This document shows, one piece after another, positions 26,171 through 34,430 of a stretch of DNA of 64,000 nucleotides (positions are counted from its first letter, which is position 1; the number at the start of each line of letters is the position of its first letter). The stretch spans positions 124,001 through 188,000 of the forward strand of contig CAMVNQ010000001.1 of the NCBI GenBank assembly GCA_947168885.1. The letters are read 5' to 3'. The notes under the pieces are model-generated. The model did not search any database, was not told where the DNA came from, and worked only from the letters and a program-made list of their open reading frames with translations. A program made the translations under genes and the position numbers. The DNA comes from an uncultured Clostridia bacterium. Lineage in GTDB: Bacteria > Bacillota > Clostridia > Oscillospirales > Ruminococcaceae.

Positions 26171-28042
26171 ATGAATACCAACGACTTTTATAAAGAATTG
26201 TTTGAGAAGTACGCCCTTGATGAAGACAAGATCAGACGTAACGCTATAAAAGCCGCAAAGACTCCCGCCTGGCAGAGAGCGGTCAGCGCCCATTGGAAAA
26301 CCGCTGTCGGTGCCGCTGCTGCAGTAGCGGTTACAGTCGGCGCAGTAGCCTATACTGTCGGAAACAGTGCCGGCAATATAGAGATAGATCCGGTAGAGAA
26401 CCTCCCTTCCGCATATCAGAGACTCCGTGACGCGGAACAGCAGTATATGAATGCCGCAATAGAGGACGAGAGCAAGGTTGATATTTATGTATCGTTCCTC
26501 GACGACCTTTGTTACGGAGATATGTCCGTATCTTTCTCCGCGCTTCCCGATGCGGAAAGCATAGATATAGTGTGCCTTTATCTTAACGACGGCACAGTTA
26601 TCCGCGGTGAAGCCGATATCGAGAAATATGCGGAAAACAGCGCAAATGCAGTAAACATCGCGGGTGCAAAGCTTGTCGCTCCGATGAAAGCATACAGAGA
26701 TATAGTTGATCTCTCGAAGGTATGTGCCGCAGAGCTTCGTTCGGAAACCATAAACGACGATACCTTCTCACCCATAGATTCAGATGACGTGGATCCGCTC
26801 ACAAACGCTTATGAGTTCATTTCGACGACCGCACTCGCGGAATCGACAACGACTCCGTTCTCGTTTGCGGTTGAGGTAACTACAACCGAGATAAGCTCTG
26901 TTTCCACAGACGCGGATACTACAGAACCGCCCGAGGACAGCGAGGAAGTTGATCCCGACGGTGAACCCGAAGACACGGAAGAAACAGATCCCGACGACAC
27001 CGATAAGGACAGCAGCGTGACCGGCGAGACAAGCGAAGCTTCCACCACAGCAGTGAGTGAAGTTCCCGATGCAACATCCGACACTACTGTTTCCGAGACA
27101 ACGGTTGCAGCTTCCGAGTTTGTTGATCCTCCGGAAGTCGGACTTATGACCCAGATATATCAGCTCAACGTTGAGAATGCGCTTGAGACTATACTTGTAA
27201 AGGATTATGCAATAGTTCTTACAAGAAACAATGCGTATATCTATAAGATGAACGGTTTGCTTAAAGGAATAGAGAACATCTATGAGATCTCGAACCCCAA
27301 GGTCGCGTATATGGACGACAATTATGTCATCCTTACCGGCTGCGGAGCGAGCGGCCGCAGGAACACCGTACTTGCGTTTGACATGAAGCGCGAGACCGTG
27401 AACATCAAGGACGCTGGCGAGAGCCTCGGTGAAGCAGAGATCGGTACCGTGAACTACAGCCTTTCTGCCGATAAGTTCTTCCTTAAGGCAGTTTCCGCAT
27501 CGACAACGTATCTTTACGAGCTTATAATAAATACAGAGACAGGAATACAGTTCAGACCTCTCGTAGAGAGCGAGGGCGTTGTATCGCCCGCCGGATATAA
27601 GAACGGCTGGTTATGGTATGCTGCCGCAGACGAGAATATGAAGTACAGTCTCTATACGTTCAATTGTGAGGACGGAACGGCAAGAGTCGAATACAGCTTC
27701 GGTAACGTATGCAAGATACGCCGCAGCAAGAATTTCGAGAGCTTTATAATAAGCACTTCCGATGCCGAGACCAACGAACCCAGAAATTATGTATTCAGCA
27801 CATCCAACGGACTTCTCATACCCGTTGAGATAAGCGGAGATGCGTTGATAGCGGACGCGAACGGTATAGTTTATATCGGTTTCGACAACAAGACCTATAC
27901 CCTTGCTACCGACGGAACTCTTTCTGAATACACCGGACGTCCGATACATTTTGTATCAAGACCCGACAGCAAATATCAGGTCATATCCACAGATCCGGAT
28001 AAGGTCGAGATAGCTGAAAAAAGAGATATTTGGGGAAGCTGA
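26171..28042 (+). CDS. Putative membrane anti-sigma/sensor protein with propeller-like ectodomain
   Basis: A 623-residue protein beginning 34 bases after the sigma factor, with AAAGGAGG before the ATG. Residues 1-43 are a charged cytosolic segment, followed by one transmembrane helix (44-64). Outside is a mixed domain to about residue 210, then a low-complexity Thr/Ser/Glu/Asp linker (about 215-315), then about 300 residues of repeated beta strands with YxYxxN-like turns (NAYIYKMNGLLKG, NTVLAFDMKRETVNI, YLYELIINTETG, YSLYTFNCEDG), consistent with a beta propeller. Gene order and topology support an anti-sigma role. No ZAS or RsiW-type zinc motif was found in the cytosolic part. Confidence 0.7.
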   Translation: MNTNDFYKELFEKYALDEDKIRRNAIKAAKTPAWQRAVSAHWKTAVGAAAAVAVTVGAVAYTVGNSAGNIEIDPVENLPSAYQRLRDAEQQYMNAAIEDESKVDIYVSFLDDLCYGDMSVSFSALPDAESIDIVCLYLNDGTVIRGEADIEKYAENSANAVNIAGAKLVAPMKAYRDIVDLSKVCAAELRSETINDDTFSPIDSDDVDPLTNAYEFISTTALAESTTTPFSFAVEVTTTEISSVSTDADTTEPPEDSEEVDPDGEPEDTEETDPDDTDKDSSVTGETSEASTTAVSEVPDATSDTTVSETTVAASEFVDPPEVGLMTQIYQLNVENALETILVKDYAIVLTRNNAYIYKMNGLLKGIENIYEISNPKVAYMDDNYVILTGCGASGRRNTVLAFDMKRETVNIKDAGESLGEAEIGTVNYSLSADKFFLKAVSASTTYLYELIINTETGIQFRPLVESEGVVSPAGYKNGWLWYAAADENMKYSLYTFNCEDGTARVEYSFGNVCKIRRSKNFESFIISTSDAETNEPRNYVFSTSNGLLIPVEISGDALIADANGIVYIGFDNKTYTLATDGTLSEYTGRPIHFVSRPDSKYQVISTDPDKVEIAEKRDIWGS

Positions 28043-28069
28043 TGTGATTGACTGCCCCGCGGAAAATAG

Positions 28070-28103
28070 GAACCACCTGTGAAATATTGCAGGTGGTTCT
28101 TTC
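28070..28103 (+). terminator. Terminator of the sigma/anti-sigma operon
   Basis: Perfect 10-bp stem GAACCACCTG / CAGGTGGTTC with a 10-base loop, then TTTC. Confidence 0.8.
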
Positions 28104-28110
28104 AATTCCG

Positions 28111-28141
28111 GCGCTTACGCGCGTGTCCTACGCGGACGGCG
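28111..28141 (+). repeat. 31-bp dispersed repeat, second copy
   Basis: Matches the reverse complement of 9847-9877 with about one difference. It is followed by short perfect palindromes (CCAGCGTGACGCTGG near 28168 and CTGTCGCGACAG near 28191). Confidence 0.6.
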
Positions 28142-28206
28142 CCGGGCTAACGCCGCCCGGACCCGCGCCAGCGTGACGCTGGACCCAAAGCTGTCGCGAC
28201 AGGCAC

Positions 28207-28289
28207 CGAAAGTTTCATCGCATAACAAAAATACAGCAGACACAATGTAACGAGTCTGCTGTTTCTTTTATGGTGTATTGAAACTTTCG
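28207..28289. repeat. Short inverted-repeat element enclosing a terminator-like hairpin
   Basis: The 83-bp segment is bounded by 11-bp perfect inverted repeats, CGAAAGTTTCA and TGAAACTTTCG. It encloses a 9-bp hairpin ACAGCAGAC / GTCTGCTGT followed by TTCTTTT (28233-28269). No coding content was seen. Confidence 0.5.
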
Positions 28290-28393
28290 GGTCAAATGCG
28301 GCAGCTTTGAAGTTTTTTTGGAAAGAGAGAGGGGTCGAGGGGAGGGAGAAAACTTTTTTGTACACAAAAAGGTTTTCTTCCTCCCCCGCGGGT

Positions 28394-28447
28394 GCAGGGC
28401 AGAGCCCTGCGCTCTTTGATGGCACGACTTTGCCGTGTCATCAAAGA
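28394..28447 (-). terminator. Hairpins at the 3' end of the ABC-F gene
   Basis: A 14-bp stem pairs 28413-28426 with 28434-28447 with one G-U, and its outer arm covers the stop codon at 28441. A second hairpin, GCAGGGC/GCCCTGC (28394-28410), follows. T tracts appear only about 25 bases further on. Confidence 0.5.
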
Positions 28448-30054
28448 GTGAACGTGCCGCCGGTCTGCGATTTACGCCACTCGACAAATTCTTCGTAGGT
28501 GCCGAGCTTGTCCCAGCAGCCCTTCTCCTTTATTTCGATTATGCGGTTTGCGACAGTCTGCACGATCTCATGGTCGTGAGAAGCGAACAGGACGACTCCC
28601 TTGAAATCGCGAAGTCCGTTGTTTACCGCCGTGATGCTTTCAAGGTCGAGGTGGTTGGTCGGGCGGTCGAGTATGAGTGCGTTCGATTTGAACAGCATCA
28701 TACGTGAGAACATACATCTTACCTTCTCGCCGCCGGAGAGTACGTTTACAGGTTTGAAAATATCATCACCCGAGAACAGCATTCTTCCGAGGAAGCCGCG
28801 GAGATATGTCTCTGTAACATCGTCGCTGTACTGTCTTATCCAGTCGAGTATCGACATCTCGCAGCCTGCGAAGAAATGGTCGGAGTCGATAGGGAAGTAG
28901 CTTGTCGTGATCGTGTTGCCCCACTTGTAGCTGCCCTCGTCCGGCTCTATTTCGCCCATTATTATACGGAACAGCGTCGTTATCGCTATCTCGCTCTCGC
29001 CGAGGAACGCGATCTTGTCCTCGCGTCCGACGGTAAATGATACGTCGTCGAGTACCTTAACGCCGTCTATCGTCTTGGAGAGCCCGCTGACCTGCAATAT
29101 ATCCTTGCCCGGCTCGCGTTCCATGTCAAATCCGATAAACGGGTAGCGGCGGCTCGATGCCGGCATTTCCTCGACTGTGAGCTTATCGAGAAGTTTCCTT
29201 CTCGATGTAGCCTGCTTGGACTTAGATTTGTTCGCCGAGAAGCGCTGGATAAAGGTCTGTAATTCCTTTATCTTCTCTTCGTTCTTCTTATTCTGCTGCT
29301 TTATCATACGCTGTATGAGCTGTGACGATTCGTACCAGAACTCATAGTTTCCGACGTACATCTTTATCTTTCCGTAGTCTATATCTACTGTGTGCGTGCA
29401 GACGTTGTTGAGGAAGTGGCGGTCATGCGATACAACGATGACCGTGCCGAAGTATTCCGCGAGGAAGTCCTCAAGCCATGCGACTGCGTCGATGTCAAGA
29501 TGGTTTGTCGGCTCGTCCATGAGGATTATGTCGGGGTTGCCGAAAAGTGCCTGTGCGAGCAGCACCTTTACCTTCTCGTTACCCGAAAGGCTCGACATCT
29601 GGCTGTACAGTATGCTTTCGTCAAGACCGAGACCCTGCACGAGCTTAGACGCATCGCTCTCCGCTTCCCAGCCGTTGAGCTCGGCGAACTCCGCTTCAAG
29701 CTCGCTCGCGCGGTTGCCGTCCTCTTCGGAGAAGTCCTCCTTTGCGTAAAGTTCGTCCTTTTCCTTCATAACGTCGTAAAGACGCTTGTTGCCCATTATA
29801 ACGGTGTCCTGAACGGTATATTCGTCGAAAGCGAAGTGATCCTGGCGCAGCACCGACATACGCAGATCTTTCGGTATCGTTACCGTGCCGGTGGTGGGCT
29901 CAAGCTCGCCGTTGAGTATCTTTAAAAACGTGGATTTTCCTGCTCCGTTTGCGCCGATAACGCCGTAGCAGTTTCCTTCCGTGAACAGCAGATCAACGTT
30001 CTTGAAGAGCGTCTGACCGCCGAATTGTAAGCTTACATCTGAAACAGTTATCAT
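28441..30054 (-). CDS. ABC-F family ATPase with degenerate second site
   Basis: Soluble 537-residue protein with two ABC domains joined by a charged linker (about 240-290), as in ribosome-associated ABC-F factors of the YkpA/YbiT type. Site 1 is intact: Walker A GANGAGKST (34-42), signature LSGNEK, and Walker B IILMDEPTNHLD with Glu181. Site 2 has LGESEIAITT where the Walker A lysine should be (Ile358) and ILDRPTNHLD where the catalytic Glu should be (Arg464). Its signature LSGGEK is intact. No transmembrane segment is present. A role in translation rescue or antibiotic protection is a family inference. The change could be a subfamily trait. Confidence 0.9.
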   Translation of the reverse strand: MITVSDVSLQFGGQTLFKNVDLLFTEGNCYGVIGANGAGKSTFLKILNGELEPTTGTVTIPKDLRMSVLRQDHFAFDEYTVQDTVIMGNKRLYDVMKEKDELYAKEDFSEEDGNRASELEAEFAELNGWEAESDASKLVQGLGLDESILYSQMSSLSGNEKVKVLLAQALFGNPDIILMDEPTNHLDIDAVAWLEDFLAEYFGTVIVVSHDRHFLNNVCTHTVDIDYGKIKMYVGNYEFWYESSQLIQRMIKQQNKKNEEKIKELQTFIQRFSANKSKSKQATSRRKLLDKLTVEEMPASSRRYPFIGFDMEREPGKDILQVSGLSKTIDGVKVLDDVSFTVGREDKIAFLGESEIAITTLFRIIMGEIEPDEGSYKWGNTITTSYFPIDSDHFFAGCEMSILDWIRQYSDDVTETYLRGFLGRMLFSGDDIFKPVNVLSGGEKVRCMFSRMMLFKSNALILDRPTNHLDLESITAVNNGLRDFKGVVLFASHDHEIVQTVANRIIEIKEKGCWDKLGTYEEFVEWRKSQTGGTFTL

Positions 30055-30212
30055 TTTCTGACCTCATTATCTTTATTGCATTTGCTGCGGATCCTGTTCG
30101 GATTTCTCGCGGAACAGACCGCAATAATCATTATATCATATACTATTAAATAATACAAACTGTTTTTTGAACAAATTCAACAGAATAAGGGGAGATAATT
30201 TGTGTATGATAA

Positions 30213-30243
30213 CAAAAATCCCCCGCGATATGATCGCAGGGGA
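30213..30243 (-). terminator. Terminator after ftsZ
   Basis: On the minus strand, TCCCCTGCGA / TCGCGGGGGA forms a 10-bp stem with one G-U and a 5-base loop, followed by TTTTTGTT. Confidence 0.8.
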
Positions 30244-30251
30244 TAAAGTAT

Positions 30252-31484
30252 TTACTTTCTGCTGCTGAAAAGCTGTTCAAGCTCATCATAAGCATCGTTG
30301 TTGCCTGTGGAGCCCGTTCTGGAAGTAAGGAAGTCCGTGAAGCTGTTTCCGCCGGCGCTTGCTTTGCCTGTATTTGTCGTGTTGTTGATAAGTTCTTCCG
30401 CAACACTTCTGTCGCCTGTACCCACGTCAAAGCTGTCCTTGAAGCAGGTCGCGATAACGGAAATAGTTATCGAATCCTTCATATCCGGCGGTCCGTAGTT
30501 TGCACCGGTTATGATCTCCGCGTCGGGATCGCACGCTCTTGTGATAGCCTGCATAGCGTCATCGACATCTGTCATGAGTGCATCCTGTGAAAGGGTTATG
30601 TAAACGAGGAGACGACCCGCATTCTTGATCGAAGTTTCGAGCAGAGGACTGTTTACTACCTGTGAAACCGCCTCATCGACCTTCTTGTCGCCCGAACCTG
30701 TACCGATAGCGATATGTGCATCGCCGGCGTTGCGGATTATCGTGCTTAAGTCGGAGAAGTCAACGTTTATAAGCGCTGTGGTGTTTATCATGTCGGAGAC
30801 GATCTTTACCGAGCGGTGGAGAACGTCATCGACCATGGAGAACGCCTGCGGTACTGTAAGTGCCTTTTCGTTGAGCTGGAGGAGCTTCTGGTTAGGTATG
30901 ATAACGAGAGCGTCAACGTGCTTTCTGATCTCATCAATGCCCTTCATGGCCTGATTCATCTTCTGTGTGCGCTCAAAATCGAACGGCTTTGTAACTACAC
31001 CTATCGTGAGTATGCCCATTTCCTGCGCGATCTCTGCGATGACAGGAGCTGCGCCCGTACCGGTGCCGCCGCCCATACCTGCGGAGATGAACACAAGGGA
31101 AGCGCCCTTGAGGTACTTCTCAATATCCTCTCTGTCTTCGCGTGCAGCCTCGGCGCCGACTTCGGCACGTCCGCCTGCTCCGCGTCCCTTTGCGCACTTC
31201 TTACCTATCTGTACTCTTCTTAAAAGGTCTTTATCCTTATTTTTGAGGGCTGCAACATCTGTGTTTACCGCAACAAATTCGATATTAACGTCGTCTGCCG
31301 CCGCGTCCTTCGTATTCTTGTCGCGAAGTCCTTTCTTTGCCATAGATTCAACAGCATTTCCGCCGCCGCCGCCTACTCCGAATACCTTTATACGAATATC
31401 GTAAACGGCACTTTCGTCAAGGTGGTCGTACTCAGGCTCTTCTGTTTCTACTGCGAAGCCCTCTTCATCGATCTCAATTGCCAC
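30252..31484 (-). CDS. ftsZ: Cell division GTPase FtsZ
   Basis: Tubulin homologue that forms the division ring. 410 residues. An acidic N-terminal extension of about 30 residues precedes the GTPase domain: RIKVFGVGGGGGNAV at 31-45 and the tubulin signature GGGTGTG at 138-144. The T7 loop is NVDFSDLSTI, expected near 240. A charged insertion (about 54-67, containing RDKNTKDAAADDVN) separates the first helix from the strand IEFVAVNTD, where most FtsZ have one or two residues. The C-terminal peptide is DELEQLFSSRK, without the usual D-I-P-x-F-L-R FtsA/SepF-binding motif. It has its own promoter at 31604-31632 and ends in a good terminator. Confidence 0.97.
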   Translation of the reverse strand: MAIEIDEEGFAVETEEPEYDHLDESAVYDIRIKVFGVGGGGGNAVESMAKKGLRDKNTKDAAADDVNIEFVAVNTDVAALKNKDKDLLRRVQIGKKCAKGRGAGGRAEVGAEAAREDREDIEKYLKGASLVFISAGMGGGTGTGAAPVIAEIAQEMGILTIGVVTKPFDFERTQKMNQAMKGIDEIRKHVDALVIIPNQKLLQLNEKALTVPQAFSMVDDVLHRSVKIVSDMINTTALINVDFSDLSTIIRNAGDAHIAIGTGSGDKKVDEAVSQVVNSPLLETSIKNAGRLLVYITLSQDALMTDVDDAMQAITRACDPDAEIITGANYGPPDMKDSITISVIATCFKDSFDVGTGDRSVAEELINNTTNTGKASAGGNSFTDFLTSRTGSTGNNDAYDELEQLFSSRK

Positions 31485-31603
31485 GTTATGATACCTCCTG
31501 AATTTTTGTACATAATGACGGAAATGAAGAACACTCCGCCGTTCACATATCGATGTGCTATGAACGTCAAACCCGCACTACGACAGCGATTTTGTCAATA
31601 ATC

Positions 31604-31632
31604 ATTGTAGCAGATTTTCATAAAAATTTCAA
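31604..31632 (-). promoter_or_regulatory. Promoter in front of ftsZ
   Basis: Minus strand: TTGAAA, 17 bases and TACAAT. It gives a leader of about 115 bases and lets ftsZ be expressed apart from the upstream cluster. Confidence 0.7.
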
Positions 31633-31735
31633 TACCTTTTTCAAAAAAAACTAAATATTTTGTGTTTTTTTTTCGTCGTGGTATCTAAATGTTGTGGTTT
31701 TTGTAAAAATTTGTTAATAATGCCGGAGTCAGGCG

Positions 31736-32875
31736 CTATTCCGCTGTGGTATCGGCATTTTCATCCGCATTTTCACCGTCTTCGCTGCCTTCACCGTCCT
31801 CGCTGCTTTCATCGTCGCTCTCGCCGGCGACCGGAGCCGTTATTACCGGTGCAGTTGTGATAGGTCTCTGTATAGCGCGGCTCGTGTCCGAGACGTTCAG
31901 GGTTACATACTCGGTGTCTTCGATATACCCGTTGTATAGAAGTTCCTTTACCATACGCATTTTTTCATCAATCTGTAATATCGAGCCGAGATGTATTTCA
32001 ACTCTTCCGTCATAAGTCATGATGAGGTCAAGCGTATCGGTAATGTCGAGCGAGGTTATATCAGTGAGCGCTGCCTTTTCTACAGCGGCGCTTATCTGCT
32101 GGACAAGCTTGTCCTGTTCTTCGTTCTCGGCTTTGATAAAGCTTCCGACGATAACTGATTCTGCGGGCTTGTAACCGATAACGTGCATACAGTCCACATC
32201 ATCGTAGTTAATATACATGACACGTCCGATATGCGAGATAACGTAGTTCTTTCCGCCGTAGCTGAAGCTTACCATAGGTACAGAGCGCGTAACCTTTATT
32301 TTTATGGTAGTCGGGAAAACCTTTTCGACAGACACGCTGTCGAGCGTTACGAGCTTTTCGAGCATTCTTTCCGGAATACCTGCCGTGCTGAGGCGAACGA
32401 GGTTCTCGTCGCCGTGCAGGCCGCTTGCAGCAATGATCTGCTCGTCGGTGTAGTCGGATTCACCTTCAACGATGATGCGTTCGGCGTTGAACAGAACGGT
32501 TACGGACAATATAGAGAAAATGATAACAGCGAGTATAGAAAGCATGATGTAATACACAACGTTGCTTCCTCTTTTTCTGCGCTTTGCCTTTTCGCGCATC
32601 TCCTTTTCGGCAAGTCGCTTTGCTTCCTGTTCACGCTTTTTTCGTACCGGGCTCTGCGGCGGAAGCTGTTTTTTTGTCTGTTCGGTGATCTTCTGCTGGT
32701 GTTTTACTGTGACAGGATTCGGTTTTTTCGGCTTTTGCGGCGATTGCTGCTGTTTTGTCTGCTGCTTCCGCTTTTTTTTCTGTGAGCGTTCAGTCTCTTC
32801 CTGAAGCTTCTGTCTGAGCTCTTCCTTGCTCATTTCAACAGTTCTGCTTCTGTTCAGTCTGTGAAAATCAGGCAT
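31736..32875 (-). CDS. ftsQ: Cell division protein FtsQ/DivIB
   Basis: Bitopic divisome protein that links FtsL and the septal synthase. The ATG at 32875 is chosen over an upstream GTG because GGAGGTGA lies 5 bases ahead. It has 379 residues: a long basic, Gln/Lys-rich cytosolic region (1 to about 103), one transmembrane helix (about 104-128), a POTRA domain beginning FNAERIIVEGESDYTDEQIIAASGL, an FtsQ beta domain with VEKVFPTTIKIKVTRSVPMVSF, and an acidic low-complexity tail (about 345-379). The long basic cytosolic arm resembles DivIB of Gram-positives. It lies between murA and ftsZ, the usual place. Confidence 0.92.
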   Translation of the reverse strand: MPDFHRLNRSRTVEMSKEELRQKLQEETERSQKKKRKQQTKQQQSPQKPKKPNPVTVKHQQKITEQTKKQLPPQSPVRKKREQEAKRLAEKEMREKAKRRKRGSNVVYYIMLSILAVIIFSILSVTVLFNAERIIVEGESDYTDEQIIAASGLHGDENLVRLSTAGIPERMLEKLVTLDSVSVEKVFPTTIKIKVTRSVPMVSFSYGGKNYVISHIGRVMYINYDDVDCMHVIGYKPAESVIVGSFIKAENEEQDKLVQQISAAVEKAALTDITSLDITDTLDLIMTYDGRVEIHLGSILQIDEKMRMVKELLYNGYIEDTEYVTLNVSDTSRAIQRPITTAPVITAPVAGESDDESSEDGEGSEDGENADENADTTAE

Positions 32876-33028
32876 AACGCTCACCTCCGTCCTGTTCGTT
32901 CAAATTCTTGTCCCGCGGAATTATTATCCGTCGGAACGCATATATTTTATCGGTGATAATACCGCTGTGTCGTCCCTGCCTAAGGCAGGGCACAGCAAGT
33001 GATATACCCGATGTATTATTCAGGCATA

Positions 33029-34291
33029 TTATACAGTTTTTATATTTGCTCCAACACTTCTCAGACAGCCTTCGATGTTCTCATATCCCCGGTTGATGTA
33101 GCATATATGACCTATTTTTGTCGTACCCTCGGCAAATAACGCTGCCGTGACCATTGCAGCACCGCCACGCAGATCTCCGGCTTCGAGCTCTGCGCCGGAA
33201 AGGCGGCTCACACCTTCGACGACGGCTACCTGACCTTCGACTTTTATCTTCGCGCCGAGCCGGGTGAGTTCACTTACATGACGGTAGCGGTTCTCGAATA
33301 TCGTTTCGGCAAACATCGTCGTTCCGGGAAGTGTTGCACAAAGCGCCATTAACGGCGGCTGAGCGTCGGTCGGGAATCCCGGATACGGAGAGGTCCTGAT
33401 CTGTGACGGGGCTTTAAGTGTTCTTCGGGCATTCAGATAGACGCTTCCGTCACCAAAGCCGTATATGCTGCACCCGATCTGTTCAAGAACGGGAACGACA
33501 AGTCCGAGCGACGGGAGATCGGCGTGGGTAAGAAGTATCTCGCCTCTTGTTATCGCACCGCAGCACAGATAGGTCGCGGCAGCTATCCTGTCGGGCATGA
33601 CCGTGTACCTGCATCCGCCGAGTCGCTTTACGCCCTCGATATGTATCGTACCGGTGCCTGCACCCTCTATTTTTGCGCCGCAGCGGGCAAGAAAACCCGC
33701 GAGATCACATATCTCGGGTTCCCGCGCAGCATTGTGTATCTCGGTCACCCCGTCAGCAAGCACCGCAGCAAGCATCACGTTCTCGGTAGCTCCGACGGAC
33801 GGGACGGGGAAGGAGATGCGGGTTCCGCGCAGCTTTGAAGCGCTGCATACGATATAGCCGTGCTCTTCGTGTATTTTCGCGCCCATTTTCCGGAACGCGT
33901 CGAGGTGGAAGTCTATCGGGCGCGAGCCTATCTCGCACCCTCCGGGGAACGAGAGCCTGCACTGACCGGTACGCCCTATGAGCGCACCCATGAAAATGAT
34001 CGATGAGCGCATCTCGCGCATTAGCTTTTCGGAGATCTCCGATGTGCGCAGAGCGGAAGAGTCGATGCAGACGACATTTCCCTCTCTTTTGCAGGAGCAG
34101 CCGAGTGCTGACAGGATCCTGCAAGCTGCGTCGCAGTCCGAAAGTCTCGGGCAGTTGTAAAGCTCGGTCTGACCCTTACAAAGCACGGCTGCCGCAAGAA
34201 GCGGGAGAGCGCTGTTTTTTGCGCCCTGTACCGCAAGTTCGCCTTCTATGCGCCGACCGCCTTTTATAATGAGCCTGCGCTGTTCTGACAT
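33029..34291 (-). CDS. murA: UDP-N-acetylglucosamine 1-carboxyvinyltransferase
   Basis: First committed enzyme of peptidoglycan synthesis: it transfers enolpyruvate from PEP to UDP-GlcNAc. It is 420 residues from the ATG at 34291 (AAGGGTGA upstream). Two inverse alpha-beta barrels are expected; the N-terminal QGAKNSALPLLAA and the active-site loop FPGGCEIGSRPID with Cys119 (the fosfomycin target) are present. ENRYRHVSELTRLGA is the usual C-terminal motif. Firmicutes often have two MurA copies; this one sits in the division cluster between murG and ftsQ. Confidence 0.96.
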   Translation of the reverse strand: MSEQRRLIIKGGRRIEGELAVQGAKNSALPLLAAAVLCKGQTELYNCPRLSDCDAACRILSALGCSCKREGNVVCIDSSALRTSEISEKLMREMRSSIIFMGALIGRTGQCRLSFPGGCEIGSRPIDFHLDAFRKMGAKIHEEHGYIVCSASKLRGTRISFPVPSVGATENVMLAAVLADGVTEIHNAAREPEICDLAGFLARCGAKIEGAGTGTIHIEGVKRLGGCRYTVMPDRIAAATYLCCGAITRGEILLTHADLPSLGLVVPVLEQIGCSIYGFGDGSVYLNARRTLKAPSQIRTSPYPGFPTDAQPPLMALCATLPGTTMFAETIFENRYRHVSELTRLGAKIKVEGQVAVVEGVSRLSGAELEAGDLRGGAAMVTAALFAEGTTKIGHICYINRGYENIEGCLRSVGANIKTV

Positions 34292-34430
34292 ATATATCAC
34301 CCTTTTTCTGCTTTTTTCTCATATTATGCAGAAAAAGGGGATATTGTGAAAATCAGGGATTATAAACTGATGTGAAGAAGTGGGCAGATAAGAGCCCGCT
34401 GCAATAAAAACGGCATTTATCCTTAAATGC

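Noticed and set aside
32974-32992. The palindrome CCCTGCCTTAGGCAGGG as a terminator between murA and ftsQ
   Set aside because: No T run follows on the transcribed strand, so it was not called.
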